Positions 37,460 to 47,335 of a DNA stretch of 64,000 bases are shown piece after piece. The DNA is from Sphingomonas kyeonggiensis. GTDB lineage: Bacteria > Pseudomonadota > Alphaproteobacteria > Sphingomonadales > Sphingomonadaceae. Made by a program: the position numbers and the translations under genes. Position 1 is the first letter of the stretch. The number at the start of each line of letters is the position of its first letter. Where the stretch lies: assembly GCF_014204495.1 (NCBI RefSeq), contig NZ_JACHLN010000002.1, positions 1,302,001 through 1,366,000 of the forward strand. The letters run 5' to 3'. Under the pieces are notes generated by a model, which saw only the letters and a program-made list of their open reading frames with translations, searched no databases and was not told the DNA's origin.

Positions 37460-40400
37460 ATGATCCGCACGTCCACCAGCATCGCCCTGGCATGGGCTCT
37501 CGCGCTCTCCGCCGGCCCCGCCTTCGCGCAGACGACGGACGACGGCCTGCTCTTCCGCGCCTCGGGCGACAAGAACGGCACCGCGGAAAAGGCGCGCGGC
37601 GACGCGGTCCCCAATTTCCAGACCAAGGTCAGCAACGTGCCGGACGGCGCGATCGGGGGTGCGTTCCGCTGGGCGGATGACGGCTATATCGCCTGGAATG
37701 CCCCGGGAAACATCCAGGCGCAGCGCGGCACACTCTCCTTCTTCTGGCGCTCACGCGAGCCGGTGGGCGAAGCCCCCTTCGTGATCTTCCGCGTCGGCTA
37801 TGCGGATCATAGCAGCTGGGACATGGCGTTCCTGCGCATCGACTGGAACGGCCACGGCTTCGATGCCTTTGTGACCGACGCCAATCTCTCGCGCGTCCGC
37901 GTCTCGTTCCAGCTGCCCGCAAACCCGGCGCCTGAAGCCTGGCAGCATATCGCCTTTGCCTGGGACGAGAGCGTCGGGGTCAGGCTCTTCGTCGATGGCA
38001 AGGAAGTCGCCCGCAAGGACCAGAAGGCCGATCTCGATACCGGGCTCGACCAGTTCGGCATGGCCGGCCGGGTGATGGCGCCGCATCAGGTGCAGAGCCG
38101 CTACAATTTCATGCGCGGCAGCGATCTCGACGAGATCCGCGTCTATGATCGCATGCTCGACGCTGCCGGCATAGCGGCGCTTGCCGCCAAGGCCGAGCCT
38201 GCGCCCTCGCCCGCCATAGCCGATGCCGGCAAGCGCGCCGCTTGGCTCCACCGCTTCGGCTGGGACGCCGCCTCACCGCCGGTGCTCGACGACAAGGTCA
38301 CCAGCGTCCGCAAGGTCGAGTTCGCCGATGCGAAGGACCTGAAGGAATGGATGTGGAAGGGCGTGGACGGCATCGCCGAGACTACCTGGCCCGGCGTCTA
38401 TAACCGCTCGAAGCTGCCCGGCCGCGACGATTATTTCGAGCTGCCTGACTGGAACGTCTATGTCGAGGGCGGCAAGACCTACACGCTGACAGTCCCCAAG
38501 GACGAGAAGTTCAACCGGCTCGAGATTCGCGGCGCCGCCCATGGCACGCTCGATTACGCCGCGCCCGGCAGCAGCTTCCGCAGCCTGGCCAAGCGCCTGC
38601 AAGGCGTGGTCCGCAGCATCACGTCGCTCGGCGAGGCACAGGGTGGCACGCTGCGCTTCACCAATGTGATGCAGGAGCAGCCGATCCAGGAGATCTGGGC
38701 CTACAACGTCGCCGCCGGCAAGGAGCCCGAAGGCGCGTTCAAGCTCAACTATACGGTGGACGCCAAGGTCTCGGCCGATCTCGCCGCGCTCGCACCGCTC
38801 AACAAGTTCATCCGCGGCCGCTATCCGGCCGACGAGCGCAACACCGTGCTCGCACTTCCGCCCGGTGCCGGCTCGGCAGCCGCTGGCGCAGGCAGCGCCG
38901 CTTCGACCGGCGCCGCCGCGCATGTCGAAGGCGCGATGCCGATCGTCCATGTGCTGATCCCCTCGGGCTTTGGCGACGCCTTTGCCGGCCGCGCACTGGC
39001 CCGCGCCTGGAACTATGGCTGGGAGAACATCCGCGACGGCCTTGATGGCATCGCGCTCGACATCCCCGCGCTCAAGGCGACGCCCGCCAAGGACGGGCTG
39101 ATCCCGCTCAACATCAAGGTGAAGGACCCGATCTGGCCAGGCCGCGACATGATCGACCTGTCGGTCTCGGTCCGTCCCGGCGAGGCACGCACGCTCTGGC
39201 TCGACCTGCGCGATCGCATCCTCACCAATGACAGCCTCTATCTCTCGGTCGCTTCCGCTGCGCCCGATTTCGGCCCGGCGTCGCTCGATGGCATGAACAT
39301 CCGGCTGGTGTTCAAGGACCGCAAGGAAGCGCTGCCCGAGCACATCGCCGACCGCTTCAACCAGGTGAAGGACAATTGGGGCTTCCTGGTCGAGGAGCAC
39401 ACCGCTTCGAAGCGCGCCGCCATGTATGCCCGCGTCTTTGCGGACGTGAGCGACCTGCTGCGCGTCGATCCCGACAATGTCGAGGGGCGCCGCTATTGGG
39501 CGGACATCAGCTACGGCCCGCAGAACCTGCCCGATTTCAAGCAGCCCGAAGCGCCCGCCGGCGTGCCGCTCTGGGCGTTCCGCCAGCTTGAGGATCTCAA
39601 GATCACCCGCCAGTTCGTGAACTGGTGGATCGACAACCGCCAGGTGCCGTACGGCGATTTCGGCGGCGGCATCTCGGACGACACCGATCTGCTCCAGCAA
39701 TGGCCGGGCCTCGCGCTGATGGGGGTCGATCCGGACAAGATCAACGGCTCGCTCCGCGCCCTGTCCGAGGCGGTCTACAAGAACGGCATGATGGTGAATG
39801 GCCTCGGCTATATCACCACCGACGAGCTCCATGCCTATGAGGAAGGGATGAACTCGGATGCCGAGCGCCTTTACCTCAACTGGGGTGAACCGCGCGCGGT
39901 CGAGCGGCTGATGGCGACGGTGAAGGCGTTGAAGGGCGTGATCCTGCCTAATGCCGTCGGCCACCTGCACTTCGCCAGCAACTGGTATGGCGCCCGCAAG
40001 ATGTACCGGGAGGGGCCGTTCGAGTGGCAGAAGCCCTATAGCTGGGTCGTCCTCCATGCCCCCACGCTGGTCGGTCTCTACAACGGCAATCCCGATGCCC
40101 GGGGCCTGATCACCGGCATCACAGACGGACTGCTCGCGCATGGCAAGCAGGACGCAAAGGGCAACTGGTCCTGGCCGAACGAGATCAACTGGCGGACCGA
40201 TGCCGAGCGTGCCGGCGATGGCGGCGGCGCTTCCACCCCGATCCAGGCCGCCTGGTCGGCCTATCGCTTCACCGGCGACGCGAAATATCTGGGCCCGATC
40301 CTCGCGCGCGTCGGCAAGAGCGGCCCCGCCTCCGTCCAGGACATCAACGAGAATGTCATCAAGCTGCTCGGCAGCGACAAGGACTGGTCGAAGACGCTCA

Positions 40401-41227
40401 CCGACAAGGCGAAGAAGGGCGGCGCCTTCGAGCAATGGGCCGCCTGGGACGCGACCGGCGACACCAAATACCTGGAATCGCTGCATGCCGCGGCGATCGA
40501 GGACAAGTCGCAGCGCCAGTACATGTACACCGAGGGCCATTGGTGGTCCGACCGGGTCGACCAGCCCAACGAGATCCTCCAGCGCGAGCGGCTCGGCGGC
40601 ATCGCGCTTCGCCGCAACCAGACCTGGCCGGGCAATGCGGTCAGCTGGCGCTTCGATGATCCCGAAGGCGCGCTGAAGACCGCGATCCTCGTCCCCGGCG
40701 CGACGCCGACCCATTTCAAGGTGATCGCCTATAACACCGGCGACACGCCGCAGAGCGCCGACATGTCGACCTGGAACGTCCAGGCTGGCGAATGGGAAAT
40801 GGTGACGAACGGCACCACCACCCCGCTCCACCTCGAGCGCAGCGCCTCGACGCGGGTGACCTTCGCGCCGCGCGCCACCACCGAGATCGAGTTCACGCTC
40901 AAGACGCCGGGCGAGGATGTCGCCACGCGGCCGGATCTCGGCATCGGCAGCGATGACGTGGTGGTGAAGGGCGGCAAGCTCGCCGTCACGGTCCATAGCC
41001 TGGGCGCGAAGGGCGCGGCCGGCGGTACGCTGACGGTAGAGGATGCATCGGGCAAGACGCTGGCTACCGCCGCCATTCCCGCCCTCGCCGCGCCACTCGA
41101 CCTGACGCCGAAGGCTGCGACGATCCGCCTGAGCCTGCCCCGGGGCGCCGCGCGCGTGCGTGTCGCGCTGCCGGGCAACGCGGCGGAAGTAACGCAGCTG
41201 AACAATATGGTGCCGCTGACCAACTGA
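37460..41227 (+). CDS. Large secreted LamG-type protein, probable polysaccharide-active enzyme
   Basis: 1255 residues. Signal peptide 1-23 (ending PAFAQ). Residues 25-245 look like a LamG/concanavalin jelly-roll (LSFFWRSREP, WQHIAFAWDE, RLFVDGKEVA, LDEIRVYDRM). After a beta region and an Ala/Gly-rich linker (about 475-500), residues 690-1060 are helical with WWIDNRQVPYGDFGGGISDD and an acidic, aromatic-rich core that resembles the alpha/alpha toroid of polysaccharide lyases and glucuronyl hydrolases. The C-terminal 190 residues are beta. I cannot name its family. Placement opposite the uronate operon and next to a carbohydrate-type receptor suggests it releases uronides from a polysaccharide. 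Confidence 0.75.
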   Translation: MIRTSTSIALAWALALSAGPAFAQTTDDGLLFRASGDKNGTAEKARGDAVPNFQTKVSNVPDGAIGGAFRWADDGYIAWNAPGNIQAQRGTLSFFWRSREPVGEAPFVIFRVGYADHSSWDMAFLRIDWNGHGFDAFVTDANLSRVRVSFQLPANPAPEAWQHIAFAWDESVGVRLFVDGKEVARKDQKADLDTGLDQFGMAGRVMAPHQVQSRYNFMRGSDLDEIRVYDRMLDAAGIAALAAKAEPAPSPAIADAGKRAAWLHRFGWDAASPPVLDDKVTSVRKVEFADAKDLKEWMWKGVDGIAETTWPGVYNRSKLPGRDDYFELPDWNVYVEGGKTYTLTVPKDEKFNRLEIRGAAHGTLDYAAPGSSFRSLAKRLQGVVRSITSLGEAQGGTLRFTNVMQEQPIQEIWAYNVAAGKEPEGAFKLNYTVDAKVSADLAALAPLNKFIRGRYPADERNTVLALPPGAGSAAAGAGSAASTGAAAHVEGAMPIVHVLIPSGFGDAFAGRALARAWNYGWENIRDGLDGIALDIPALKATPAKDGLIPLNIKVKDPIWPGRDMIDLSVSVRPGEARTLWLDLRDRILTNDSLYLSVASAAPDFGPASLDGMNIRLVFKDRKEALPEHIADRFNQVKDNWGFLVEEHTASKRAAMYARVFADVSDLLRVDPDNVEGRRYWADISYGPQNLPDFKQPEAPAGVPLWAFRQLEDLKITRQFVNWWIDNRQVPYGDFGGGISDDTDLLQQWPGLALMGVDPDKINGSLRALSEAVYKNGMMVNGLGYITTDELHAYEEGMNSDAERLYLNWGEPRAVERLMATVKALKGVILPNAVGHLHFASNWYGARKMYREGPFEWQKPYSWVVLHAPTLVGLYNGNPDARGLITGITDGLLAHGKQDAKGNWSWPNEINWRTDAERAGDGGGASTPIQAAWSAYRFTGDAKYLGPILARVGKSGPASVQDINENVIKLLGSDKDWSKTLTDKAKKGGAFEQWAAWDATGDTKYLESLHAAAIEDKSQRQYMYTEGHWWSDRVDQPNEILQRERLGGIALRRNQTWPGNAVSWRFDDPEGALKTAILVPGATPTHFKVIAYNTGDTPQSADMSTWNVQAGEWEMVTNGTTTPLHLERSASTRVTFAPRATTEIEFTLKTPGEDVATRPDLGIGSDDVVVKGGKLAVTVHSLGAKGAAGGTLTVEDASGKTLATAAIPALAAPLDLTPKAATIRLSLPRGAARVRVALPGNAAEVTQLNNMVPLTN

Positions 41228-41241
41228 ACCGGAGGACCGCG

Positions 41242-42726
41242 ATGCAACGCCGCCAGTTCCTCGCCGCCGCCGGTGTCGCCGCGCTCCCTCGCCTTGCCCT
41301 GGCCGCACCGGGACAGGACGAAGCTTTGCGCGCGGCACTGGACGGGCTTGCGAGGCTCGACACGCCCGAGGCGAAGCTGGCGCAGCTGAAAGGCTTCGCG
41401 CCGGCATCGCTGTCTCCCTCCGCCCGGATCGACCTGGAAACGGTTCGCGCTGGACTCGCGGTGGATGCGCAGCTCCTGCGTCGTTTCCCGATCGGCCGGC
41501 TCGGCCGCTCGCCCTATACGATCGCGCCCAATGCGGGCGCCTGGCGCGATGCGGCGCCTGTCGTGGGCAAGGTGGAGGCGGAGAGCGAGAAGATACGCGC
41601 CGATGCTGCACATGGGGTCATCCTCCCTGCCCCGTTGCTGGAAAGAACGCAGGCTGGCGTCGCGGCAGCGGCGGAAAAGGCGAACGGCCCTGCCGGCCAG
41701 GCACTCCGCCAACAAGCTGCCCTGCTCGCCGAACTCGCTCCCAAGGCGCTCGCCGAACCGGGCACCGGCCGCTTCCCCGGCGGCGCCGACTATTTCGCGC
41801 TGCTGCTCGAGCGCCACTACGGCGCCCGCATCGCGCCTGCCGAGGCACACCGCATCCTGCTCGACAAGGCGCAGGAGCTCACCGCACGCACCGACACCGT
41901 CCTGAAGCGTCTGGGCTATACAAAAGGCAGCGTCAGCGCCCGGATCAGCGCGGCGTTCAAGGATCCGCGCTTCCTCTACAGCGACGATGATGCCGGCCGC
42001 GATCGGCTAGTTGCCGACATGAACGCCACCCTCGCCCGCGTTCCCGCCCGCCTGCCCGCCCTGTTCGGCCCTCTGCCGCCCGAATGCCTGAACGTCGCCA
42101 CCGTGCGGATGACGCGCGCCGAAGAAGCCGAGGGCAAGCAGGGCTATCGAACCGTGCCCACCCCGACCTCACCTGGCGCCTATTATCCGGACCTCAAGCG
42201 CATCCGCGACCGCCCGTCTTGGACCCTGCCCGCCGTGGTCCATCATGAACTGCTGCCCGGGCACATGATCCAGATGCCGATCGAGGCAGCCGCCGATCCG
42301 CACCCGCTGCGACTCGAGTATGCGCCCGCCTTTGCCGAAGGCTGGGCGATCTACACCGAGCAACTGATGGCAACCGACGGCGCCTTTGCGGGCGATGACC
42401 ATGCGCTTCTGGGGCATTTGCACTGGCTGCTCTTCCGCATCGGCCGCGGATTGGTTGACACCGGTGTCCATATCGGACAAGAGACACTGGCACAGACGAG
42501 CAGCAAGCTCGCGAAACTGCAGGGAGAGGCGGCCTATTTCGCGCCGATGGCGCAGGATATCGAGCGAATCTGCATAGACCCCGCCATGCGCGCCGCTGAG
42601 GCGCTCACCTGGTTGGGCTTGGCTCGCATTGGCGCCACCGAGCGCCGCAAAGGCACAGAATCGCTCAGGAAATTTCACCGCAGGCTGCTCGCCAACGGGC
42701 GCAAGCGCTTCGCGATGATTGCCTGA
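41242..42726 (+). CDS. DUF885-family secreted protein (metallopeptidase-like)
   Basis: 494 residues. RRQFLAAAGVAAL at the N-terminus is a twin-arginine signal. The family's metal-binding motif HHELLPGHMIQ (HE-x-x-x-GH), AFAEGWAIYTEQLM and RLVDTG-type segment are present. DUF885 proteins look like M3/M32-type zinc peptidases; the substrate is unknown. It follows the LamG-type gene by 14 bases and should be on the same transcript. Confidence 0.82.
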   Translation: MQRRQFLAAAGVAALPRLALAAPGQDEALRAALDGLARLDTPEAKLAQLKGFAPASLSPSARIDLETVRAGLAVDAQLLRRFPIGRLGRSPYTIAPNAGAWRDAAPVVGKVEAESEKIRADAAHGVILPAPLLERTQAGVAAAAEKANGPAGQALRQQAALLAELAPKALAEPGTGRFPGGADYFALLLERHYGARIAPAEAHRILLDKAQELTARTDTVLKRLGYTKGSVSARISAAFKDPRFLYSDDDAGRDRLVADMNATLARVPARLPALFGPLPPECLNVATVRMTRAEEAEGKQGYRTVPTPTSPGAYYPDLKRIRDRPSWTLPAVVHHELLPGHMIQMPIEAAADPHPLRLEYAPAFAEGWAIYTEQLMATDGAFAGDDHALLGHLHWLLFRIGRGLVDTGVHIGQETLAQTSSKLAKLQGEAAYFAPMAQDIERICIDPAMRAAEALTWLGLARIGATERRKGTESLRKFHRRLLANGRKRFAMIA

Positions 42727-42833
42727 GGCAGGCGAGAGCCCGTCCAGGATCGAACAGAGAGCCGGTGCGAACCGGCCGATAGCCAGGCGCCGCCTGCGGC
42801 CGGCCTGGAAACACTGACCATGGGAGAATTGGG

Positions 42834-45719
42834 ATGCGTAAAGGGTTTTTGAAGCGGAATATCTGGTCGGCCGGCGCCTCGCTGGCTGTGATTGCCGGCG
42901 CGAGCATTGCGACCCCGGCGCTGGCGCAGGACGCGGCACAGACGCCGCCTGCCGACAGCAACCAGGGAACCACCGTGCAGGAGCAGGACCAGGGCACCGA
43001 TGGCGCCATCGTTGTCACCGGTTTCCGCCAGTCGCTCCAGAAGGCGCTGAACCTCAAGAAGGAGTCGGTTTCCTCGGTCGACGCGATCGTCGCGGAAGAC
43101 ATCGCCAAGTTCCCGGACCAGAATCTCGCGGAATCGCTGCAGCGTATCCCGGGCATCTCGATCCAGCGTGACGCCGGCGAAGGCCGTGCGATCACCGTGC
43201 GCGGCCTCGGCGCGCAGTTCACCCGCGTCCGCCTCAACGGCCTGGAGACCGTCGCCACCTCGACCGACGGCGCCTCGGCCAACCGCGACCGCGCCTTCGA
43301 TTTCAACGTGTTCGCTTCGGAACTGTTCAACTCGCTCGTCGTCCACAAGACCGCCGAGGCGTCGCTCGACGAAGGCTCGCTGGGCGCAGTCGTCGACCTG
43401 AACACCGGCAACCCGCTTGGCGGCAAGGAAGGCTTCACCTTCGTCGGCTCGGCCCAGGCCAGCTATAACGACCTCTCCAAGAACTGGGGCCCGCGCTTCG
43501 CCGGCCTGCTTTCATGGAAGTCGCCGAGCGGCGCGTTCGGTGCGTCGCTGTCGGCAGCCTATTCGAAGACCGACAATGTCGAGCTCGGCAACAACTCGGT
43601 GCGCTGGGCCCAGGCGACCTTCGACCAGGTCAGCGGCACCAATTGCTGGACCACCGCCAATTCGGGCGGCACCTATGTCCCCAGCGCGGTCTGCTCGCAG
43701 GCCGCCCTCTCCTTCCACCCGCGTATTCCGCGCTACGGCATCGTCGGACATGACCGCGAGCGCCTGGGCATCACCGGCAGCGTCCAGTGGGCACCGAGCG
43801 ACGCAACCAAGATCTCGATCGACGGCCTCTATTCGCGCTTCAAGGAAACCCGCGAGGAGAAGTGGCTCGAGGTGCTGCTGCGTTCGAACGAGCGCTCGAT
43901 CAACGTCGTGAACCCGGTCTACGACAGCAACAACAACATGATCTCTGCCACCCTCAACGATGCGTGGGTGCGCACCGAGCATTACCTCCGCAAGTCGGAC
44001 ACCGAATTCTACCAGATCGGCGGCACCTGGGATCAGGAGCTGGGCGACAGCTTCCGCTTTACCCTGCTCGGCGGCATCTCCAAGTCGAATGCCGACATCC
44101 CGGTCGAGACGACGATCATCCTCGATGACCGTGATGCGCAGAACTACAAGTACGACTATTCCAACATGCGCCAGCCGGTGCTGACCTTCGGCACCAGCGT
44201 GACCGATCCGGCGAACTTCCAGCTCGCCGAGATCCGCGATCGCCCGTCGAACGTGACCAACAAGTTCCGCACCGCGCAGCTGCGCACCGAATGGGACGTG
44301 GCCGAGGGCTTCCAGATCAAGTCGGGCGCGATGTATCGCCGCTTCGACTATGAGGTGAAGGCCTATCAGCGTGACACCGCCGTGTGCGGCAATGGCGGCC
44401 TCGATCTGGTGCTCAAGACGATCACCTGCTCGACCACCTCGACCTTCGGTCCGACGGCTGTCTACGGCTTCCAGGCCACCCCGCAGCTGACCGAGCTGGT
44501 CAACCTCGGCAATGCCGGCCAGCCGGCGGGCACCACCACCAGCTGGGTGGTCGCCAATATCGACGCGGCCGCGGCCTATACCGGCCTCTACAACCGTCCG
44601 CTGGCGCTCGACGTGGGCAACAACCGCAACGTCACCGAAGAGGTGAAGGGCGGCTATCTCCAGTTCGACGCCAAGGGCGACCTGTTCGGCCTGCGCTACG
44701 CGCTCAACGCCGGCATCCGCTATGCCTCGACCGACCAGAGTTCGACCGGCATCAACGGCACCCTGCCCGTCACCGTGAAGCGGACCTATGACGACTGGCT
44801 GCCTTCGGTGAACGTCGCGCTGTTCCCGGCCGAGAACGTCATCCTGCGCGCTGCCGCCGCCGAGGTGATGACGCGTCCGACGCTGGGCAGCCTGACGCCG
44901 GGCGGCTCGGCCGACGGCTTCAACTACCGTGTGTCGTTCGGCAATCCGAACCTCGATCCGTATCGCGCCACGGCCTATGATCTCGCGGCGGAGTGGTATT
45001 TCGCGCCGCAGTCGATCTTCTCGGTCGCGGTGTTCAAGAAGAATGTGAAGAGCTTCCCGGTCAGCGCCACGCTCACCGGCCAGACCTTCCTGTCGACCGG
45101 CCTGCCCGCCTCGGTGCTCGCCGCTTCGTCGCCGGCCTTCCTGAACCCGGCCCAGCTCGCCCAGCCGATCTGGACGGTGGTGACCACGGTCAACGGCACC
45201 GGCGCATCGCTCAAGGGCGTCGAGATCGCGGTGCAGGCGCCGTTCCGCTTCCTGCCGGGCTTCCTGAAGAACTTCGGCGGCATCGCGAACGCGACCTTCA
45301 TCGACTCGAGCGCGACCTACAGCCAGTCGGCACCCGCCACCGCGGTGAACGCCAACGGCTCGCTGACGCTGCCGAACCGCGCCTTCAACTCGACGCTCTA
45401 CGGCGTGTCGAAGAAGGCGTTCAACGCGACGCTCTACTATGAAGACAAGAAGTTCAGCGCGCGCGCCTCGGTCAGCTATCGCGGGCCCTATGTCGATGCC
45501 GGCTCGGGCACGGGCAACGTGTTCGAAGGCTATAACGCGATCACCAATGTCGACGCATCGGTTCGCTACAAGCTCACCGACTGGATCGAGCTGTCGGTGG
45601 AAGGCACCAACCTGACCGACGCCTATCGCGACCGCTACACCGACACCGCTGCGAACCGGAACTACGAGTATAATCATTTCGGCCGCACCTTCCTGGTCGG
45701 TGCACGCCTGAAGCTCTGA
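42834..45719 (+). CDS. Large TonB-dependent receptor, carbohydrate type, 961 aa
   Basis: ATG 42834 has GGGAG upstream. Signal peptide 1-31 (ending PALAQ), TonB-box-like GAIVVTGFRQSL near 57-68, plug (LAESLQRIPGISIQ, ITVRGLGAQFTRVRLNG) and barrel ending FLVGARLKL. Same class as the 1108-residue receptor in this window. Third gene of the plus-strand run with the LamG-type enzyme and DUF885 protein, so it most likely imports the oligosaccharides they release. A strong terminator follows. Confidence 0.93.
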   Translation: MRKGFLKRNIWSAGASLAVIAGASIATPALAQDAAQTPPADSNQGTTVQEQDQGTDGAIVVTGFRQSLQKALNLKKESVSSVDAIVAEDIAKFPDQNLAESLQRIPGISIQRDAGEGRAITVRGLGAQFTRVRLNGLETVATSTDGASANRDRAFDFNVFASELFNSLVVHKTAEASLDEGSLGAVVDLNTGNPLGGKEGFTFVGSAQASYNDLSKNWGPRFAGLLSWKSPSGAFGASLSAAYSKTDNVELGNNSVRWAQATFDQVSGTNCWTTANSGGTYVPSAVCSQAALSFHPRIPRYGIVGHDRERLGITGSVQWAPSDATKISIDGLYSRFKETREEKWLEVLLRSNERSINVVNPVYDSNNNMISATLNDAWVRTEHYLRKSDTEFYQIGGTWDQELGDSFRFTLLGGISKSNADIPVETTIILDDRDAQNYKYDYSNMRQPVLTFGTSVTDPANFQLAEIRDRPSNVTNKFRTAQLRTEWDVAEGFQIKSGAMYRRFDYEVKAYQRDTAVCGNGGLDLVLKTITCSTTSTFGPTAVYGFQATPQLTELVNLGNAGQPAGTTTSWVVANIDAAAAYTGLYNRPLALDVGNNRNVTEEVKGGYLQFDAKGDLFGLRYALNAGIRYASTDQSSTGINGTLPVTVKRTYDDWLPSVNVALFPAENVILRAAAAEVMTRPTLGSLTPGGSADGFNYRVSFGNPNLDPYRATAYDLAAEWYFAPQSIFSVAVFKKNVKSFPVSATLTGQTFLSTGLPASVLAASSPAFLNPAQLAQPIWTVVTTVNGTGASLKGVEIAVQAPFRFLPGFLKNFGGIANATFIDSSATYSQSAPATAVNANGSLTLPNRAFNSTLYGVSKKAFNATLYYEDKKFSARASVSYRGPYVDAGSGTGNVFEGYNAITNVDASVRYKLTDWIELSVEGTNLTDAYRDRYTDTAANRNYEYNHFGRTFLVGARLKL

Positions 45720-45740
45720 TCGCCTCCGCGATCCACTATG

Positions 45741-45778
45741 GGGCCGTCGCGTCATTCGACGCGGCGGCCCTTTCTTTT
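45741..45778 (+). terminator. Intrinsic terminator after the receptor gene
   Basis: A 13-bp stem with one wobble (45741-45753 with 45758-45770, four-base loop ATTC) is followed by TTTCTTTT. It starts 22 bases after the receptor stop. Confidence 0.85.
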
Positions 45779-45794
45779 ACGGTGCCGGCAAAAA

Positions 45795-45833
45795 CAAAAA
45801 GACCGCGGTGCCGATGGCGCCGCGGTCTTTTTG
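45795..45833 (-). terminator. Intrinsic terminator of tRNA-Leu (bidirectional)
   Basis: Perfect 14-bp stem: 45795-45808 pairs with 45820-45833 (GACCGCGG core, flanked by A/T runs). On the minus strand it lies six bases after the tRNA-Leu end and is followed by a T-rich tail. It could also stop plus-strand readthrough. Confidence 0.85.
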
Positions 45834-45838
45834 TCGAT

Positions 45839-45923
45839 TGGTGCCCCTGGCCGGACTCGAACCAGCATGCCTTGCGGCAACCGATTTTGAGTCGGTCGCG
45901 TCTACCAATTTCGCCACAGGGGC
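45839..45923 (-). tRNA. tRNA-Leu (anticodon CAA)
   Basis: Acceptor GCCCCTG pairs with CAGGGGC. Anticodon stem ACCGA/TCGGT encloses loop CTCAAAA with anticodon CAA. The long variable arm and encoded CCA are present. Reads TTG. Confidence 0.95.
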
Positions 45924-46013
45924 AGCGAAGCCCGGGTGGCTAGACGATGGAAAGCCCCGGGGCAAGCACTTGCGCGATCCGCGCGAACGCGGATCGCGGC
46001 GTGTACGTCTGTC

Positions 46014-47327
46014 TTAGAAGTTCAGGCCGAAAAACTCTTCCAGCTTCTCGCCGACATAGTCGAAATGCTCGGCGCCCAGCGCCGGGAACAGGCCGATCCA
46101 GAAGGTGTTGTTCATCACCTGGTCGGTGCGGGTCAGGTCGCCCACCACGCGATAGTTCACATGCTCGAAATAGGGCTGACGGGTCAGATTGCCGGCGAAG
46201 AGCAGGCGGGTGCCGATCTTGTTCTGGTCGAGATAGCGGGTCACGTCGACGCGCTTGGCATCCACGCCATCGCGGATAGTGATGGGGTAGCCGAACCAGG
46301 AGGGATTCGAATTGGGGGTGGCTTCCGGCAGGATGAACACTTCCTCGAGGCTTTTCAGCCGCTCGGTGAGCAATTCGAAGTTCCGCCGCCGCGCTTCGAC
46401 GAAACCCTGCGCCCTTTCGAGCTGGGCCAGGCCGCACGCCGCCTGCATGTCGGTGATCTTCAGGTTATAGCCAAGGTGCGAGTACACATATTTGTGGTCG
46501 TAGCCGAACGGCAGGGTGCCGTGCTGCTGGCCGAAGCGCGAGCCACAGGTATTGTCGCAGCCCGGCGCGCAATAGCAGTCGCGGCCCCAGTCGCGGATCG
46601 ATTCGATGATCGGCTTCAGCTCCATCGAGCTGGTGAACACCGCGCCGCCCTCGCCCATCGTGATGTGGTGCGCCGGATAGAAGCTCACCGTGGCGACATC
46701 GCCCCAGGTGCCGACCAGCTTGTCCGCATAGGTGGCGCCGAGCGCATCGCAGCAATCCTCGACCAGCCACAGGTCGTACTTGTCGCAGATCCGCCGGACC
46801 TCGGCGAGGTTGAACGGGTTGCCGAGCGTGTGGGCGATCATGATCGCGCCGGTCTTCTCGGTGATCGCCGCCTCGATCAGGCTGGCGTCGATATTGTAGG
46901 TCGGCACGTCGACATCGACGAACACCGGCACCAGCCCGTGCTGGATCGACGGGTTCACCGTGGTCGGGAAGCCCGCCGCGACGGTGATGACTTCGTCCCC
47001 CGGCTTCAGGCGGCGATCGCCCAGCTTGTGGCTGGTCAGGCACGACAGCGCGAGCAGGTTGGCCGAGGAGCCCGAGGTAGTGGTGAGCACGAACGGCGCG
47101 CCGACCAGCTTGGCCAGGCCCGCCTCGAACTCGGTGTTGAAGCGGCCGGTGGTCAGCCAGCCGTCGAGCGCGGCCTCGACCATCAGCTCGATTTCGGGGG
47201 CGCCGATCACCTTGCCGGCGGGCGGGATCACGCTCTCGCCCGGCACGAACGGCTTCGGCGCGAACTGCGCCTCGGCATAGCGGCCCACCAGGGTGCGGAT
47301 TTCCTTGCGAAGATCGTCAGCAGTCAT
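46014..47327 (-). CDS. rfbH: CDP-4-keto-6-deoxy-D-glucose 3-dehydrase (E1)
   Basis: 437 residues from ATG 47327, the exact length of Salmonella RfbH; the frame extends 22 codons upstream but that part overlaps rfbG. The PLP site has His220 in [11 protein letters not shown] in place of the usual Lys, and the [2Fe-2S] cysteines are C251, C253, C257 and C261 in [12 protein letters not shown]. With RfbI it removes the 3-hydroxyl to give CDP-4-keto-3,6-dideoxyglucose. Last gene of the rfbI-rfbF-rfbG-rfbH operon. Confidence 0.96.
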   Translation of the reverse strand: MTADDLRKEIRTLVGRYAEAQFAPKPFVPGESVIPPAGKVIGAPEIELMVEAALDGWLTTGRFNTEFEAGLAKLVGAPFVLTTTSGSSANLLALSCLTSHKLGDRRLKPGDEVITVAAGFPTTVNPSIQHGLVPVFVDVDVPTYNIDASLIEAAITEKTGAIMIAHTLGNPFNLAEVRRICDKYDLWLVEDCCDALGATYADKLVGTWGDVATVSFYPAHHITMGEGGAVFTSSMELKPIIESIRDWGRDCYCAPGCDNTCGSRFGQQHGTLPFGYDHKYVYSHLGYNLKITDMQAACGLAQLERAQGFVEARRRNFELLTERLKSLEEVFILPEATPNSNPSWFGYPITIRDGVDAKRVDVTRYLDQNKIGTRLLFAGNLTRQPYFEHVNYRVVGDLTRTDQVMNNTFWIGLFPALGAEHFDYVGEKLEEFFGLNF

Positions 47328-47335
47328 GAAACGGA

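Noticed and set aside
42456..42469. TGACACCGGTGTCC, almost a perfect copy of the LacI-type operator, within the DUF885 gene
   Set aside because: It is in the coding frame of a conserved V-D-T-G-V-H segment, so protein constraint explains it. It could still bind the regulator, but I do not list it as an operator.
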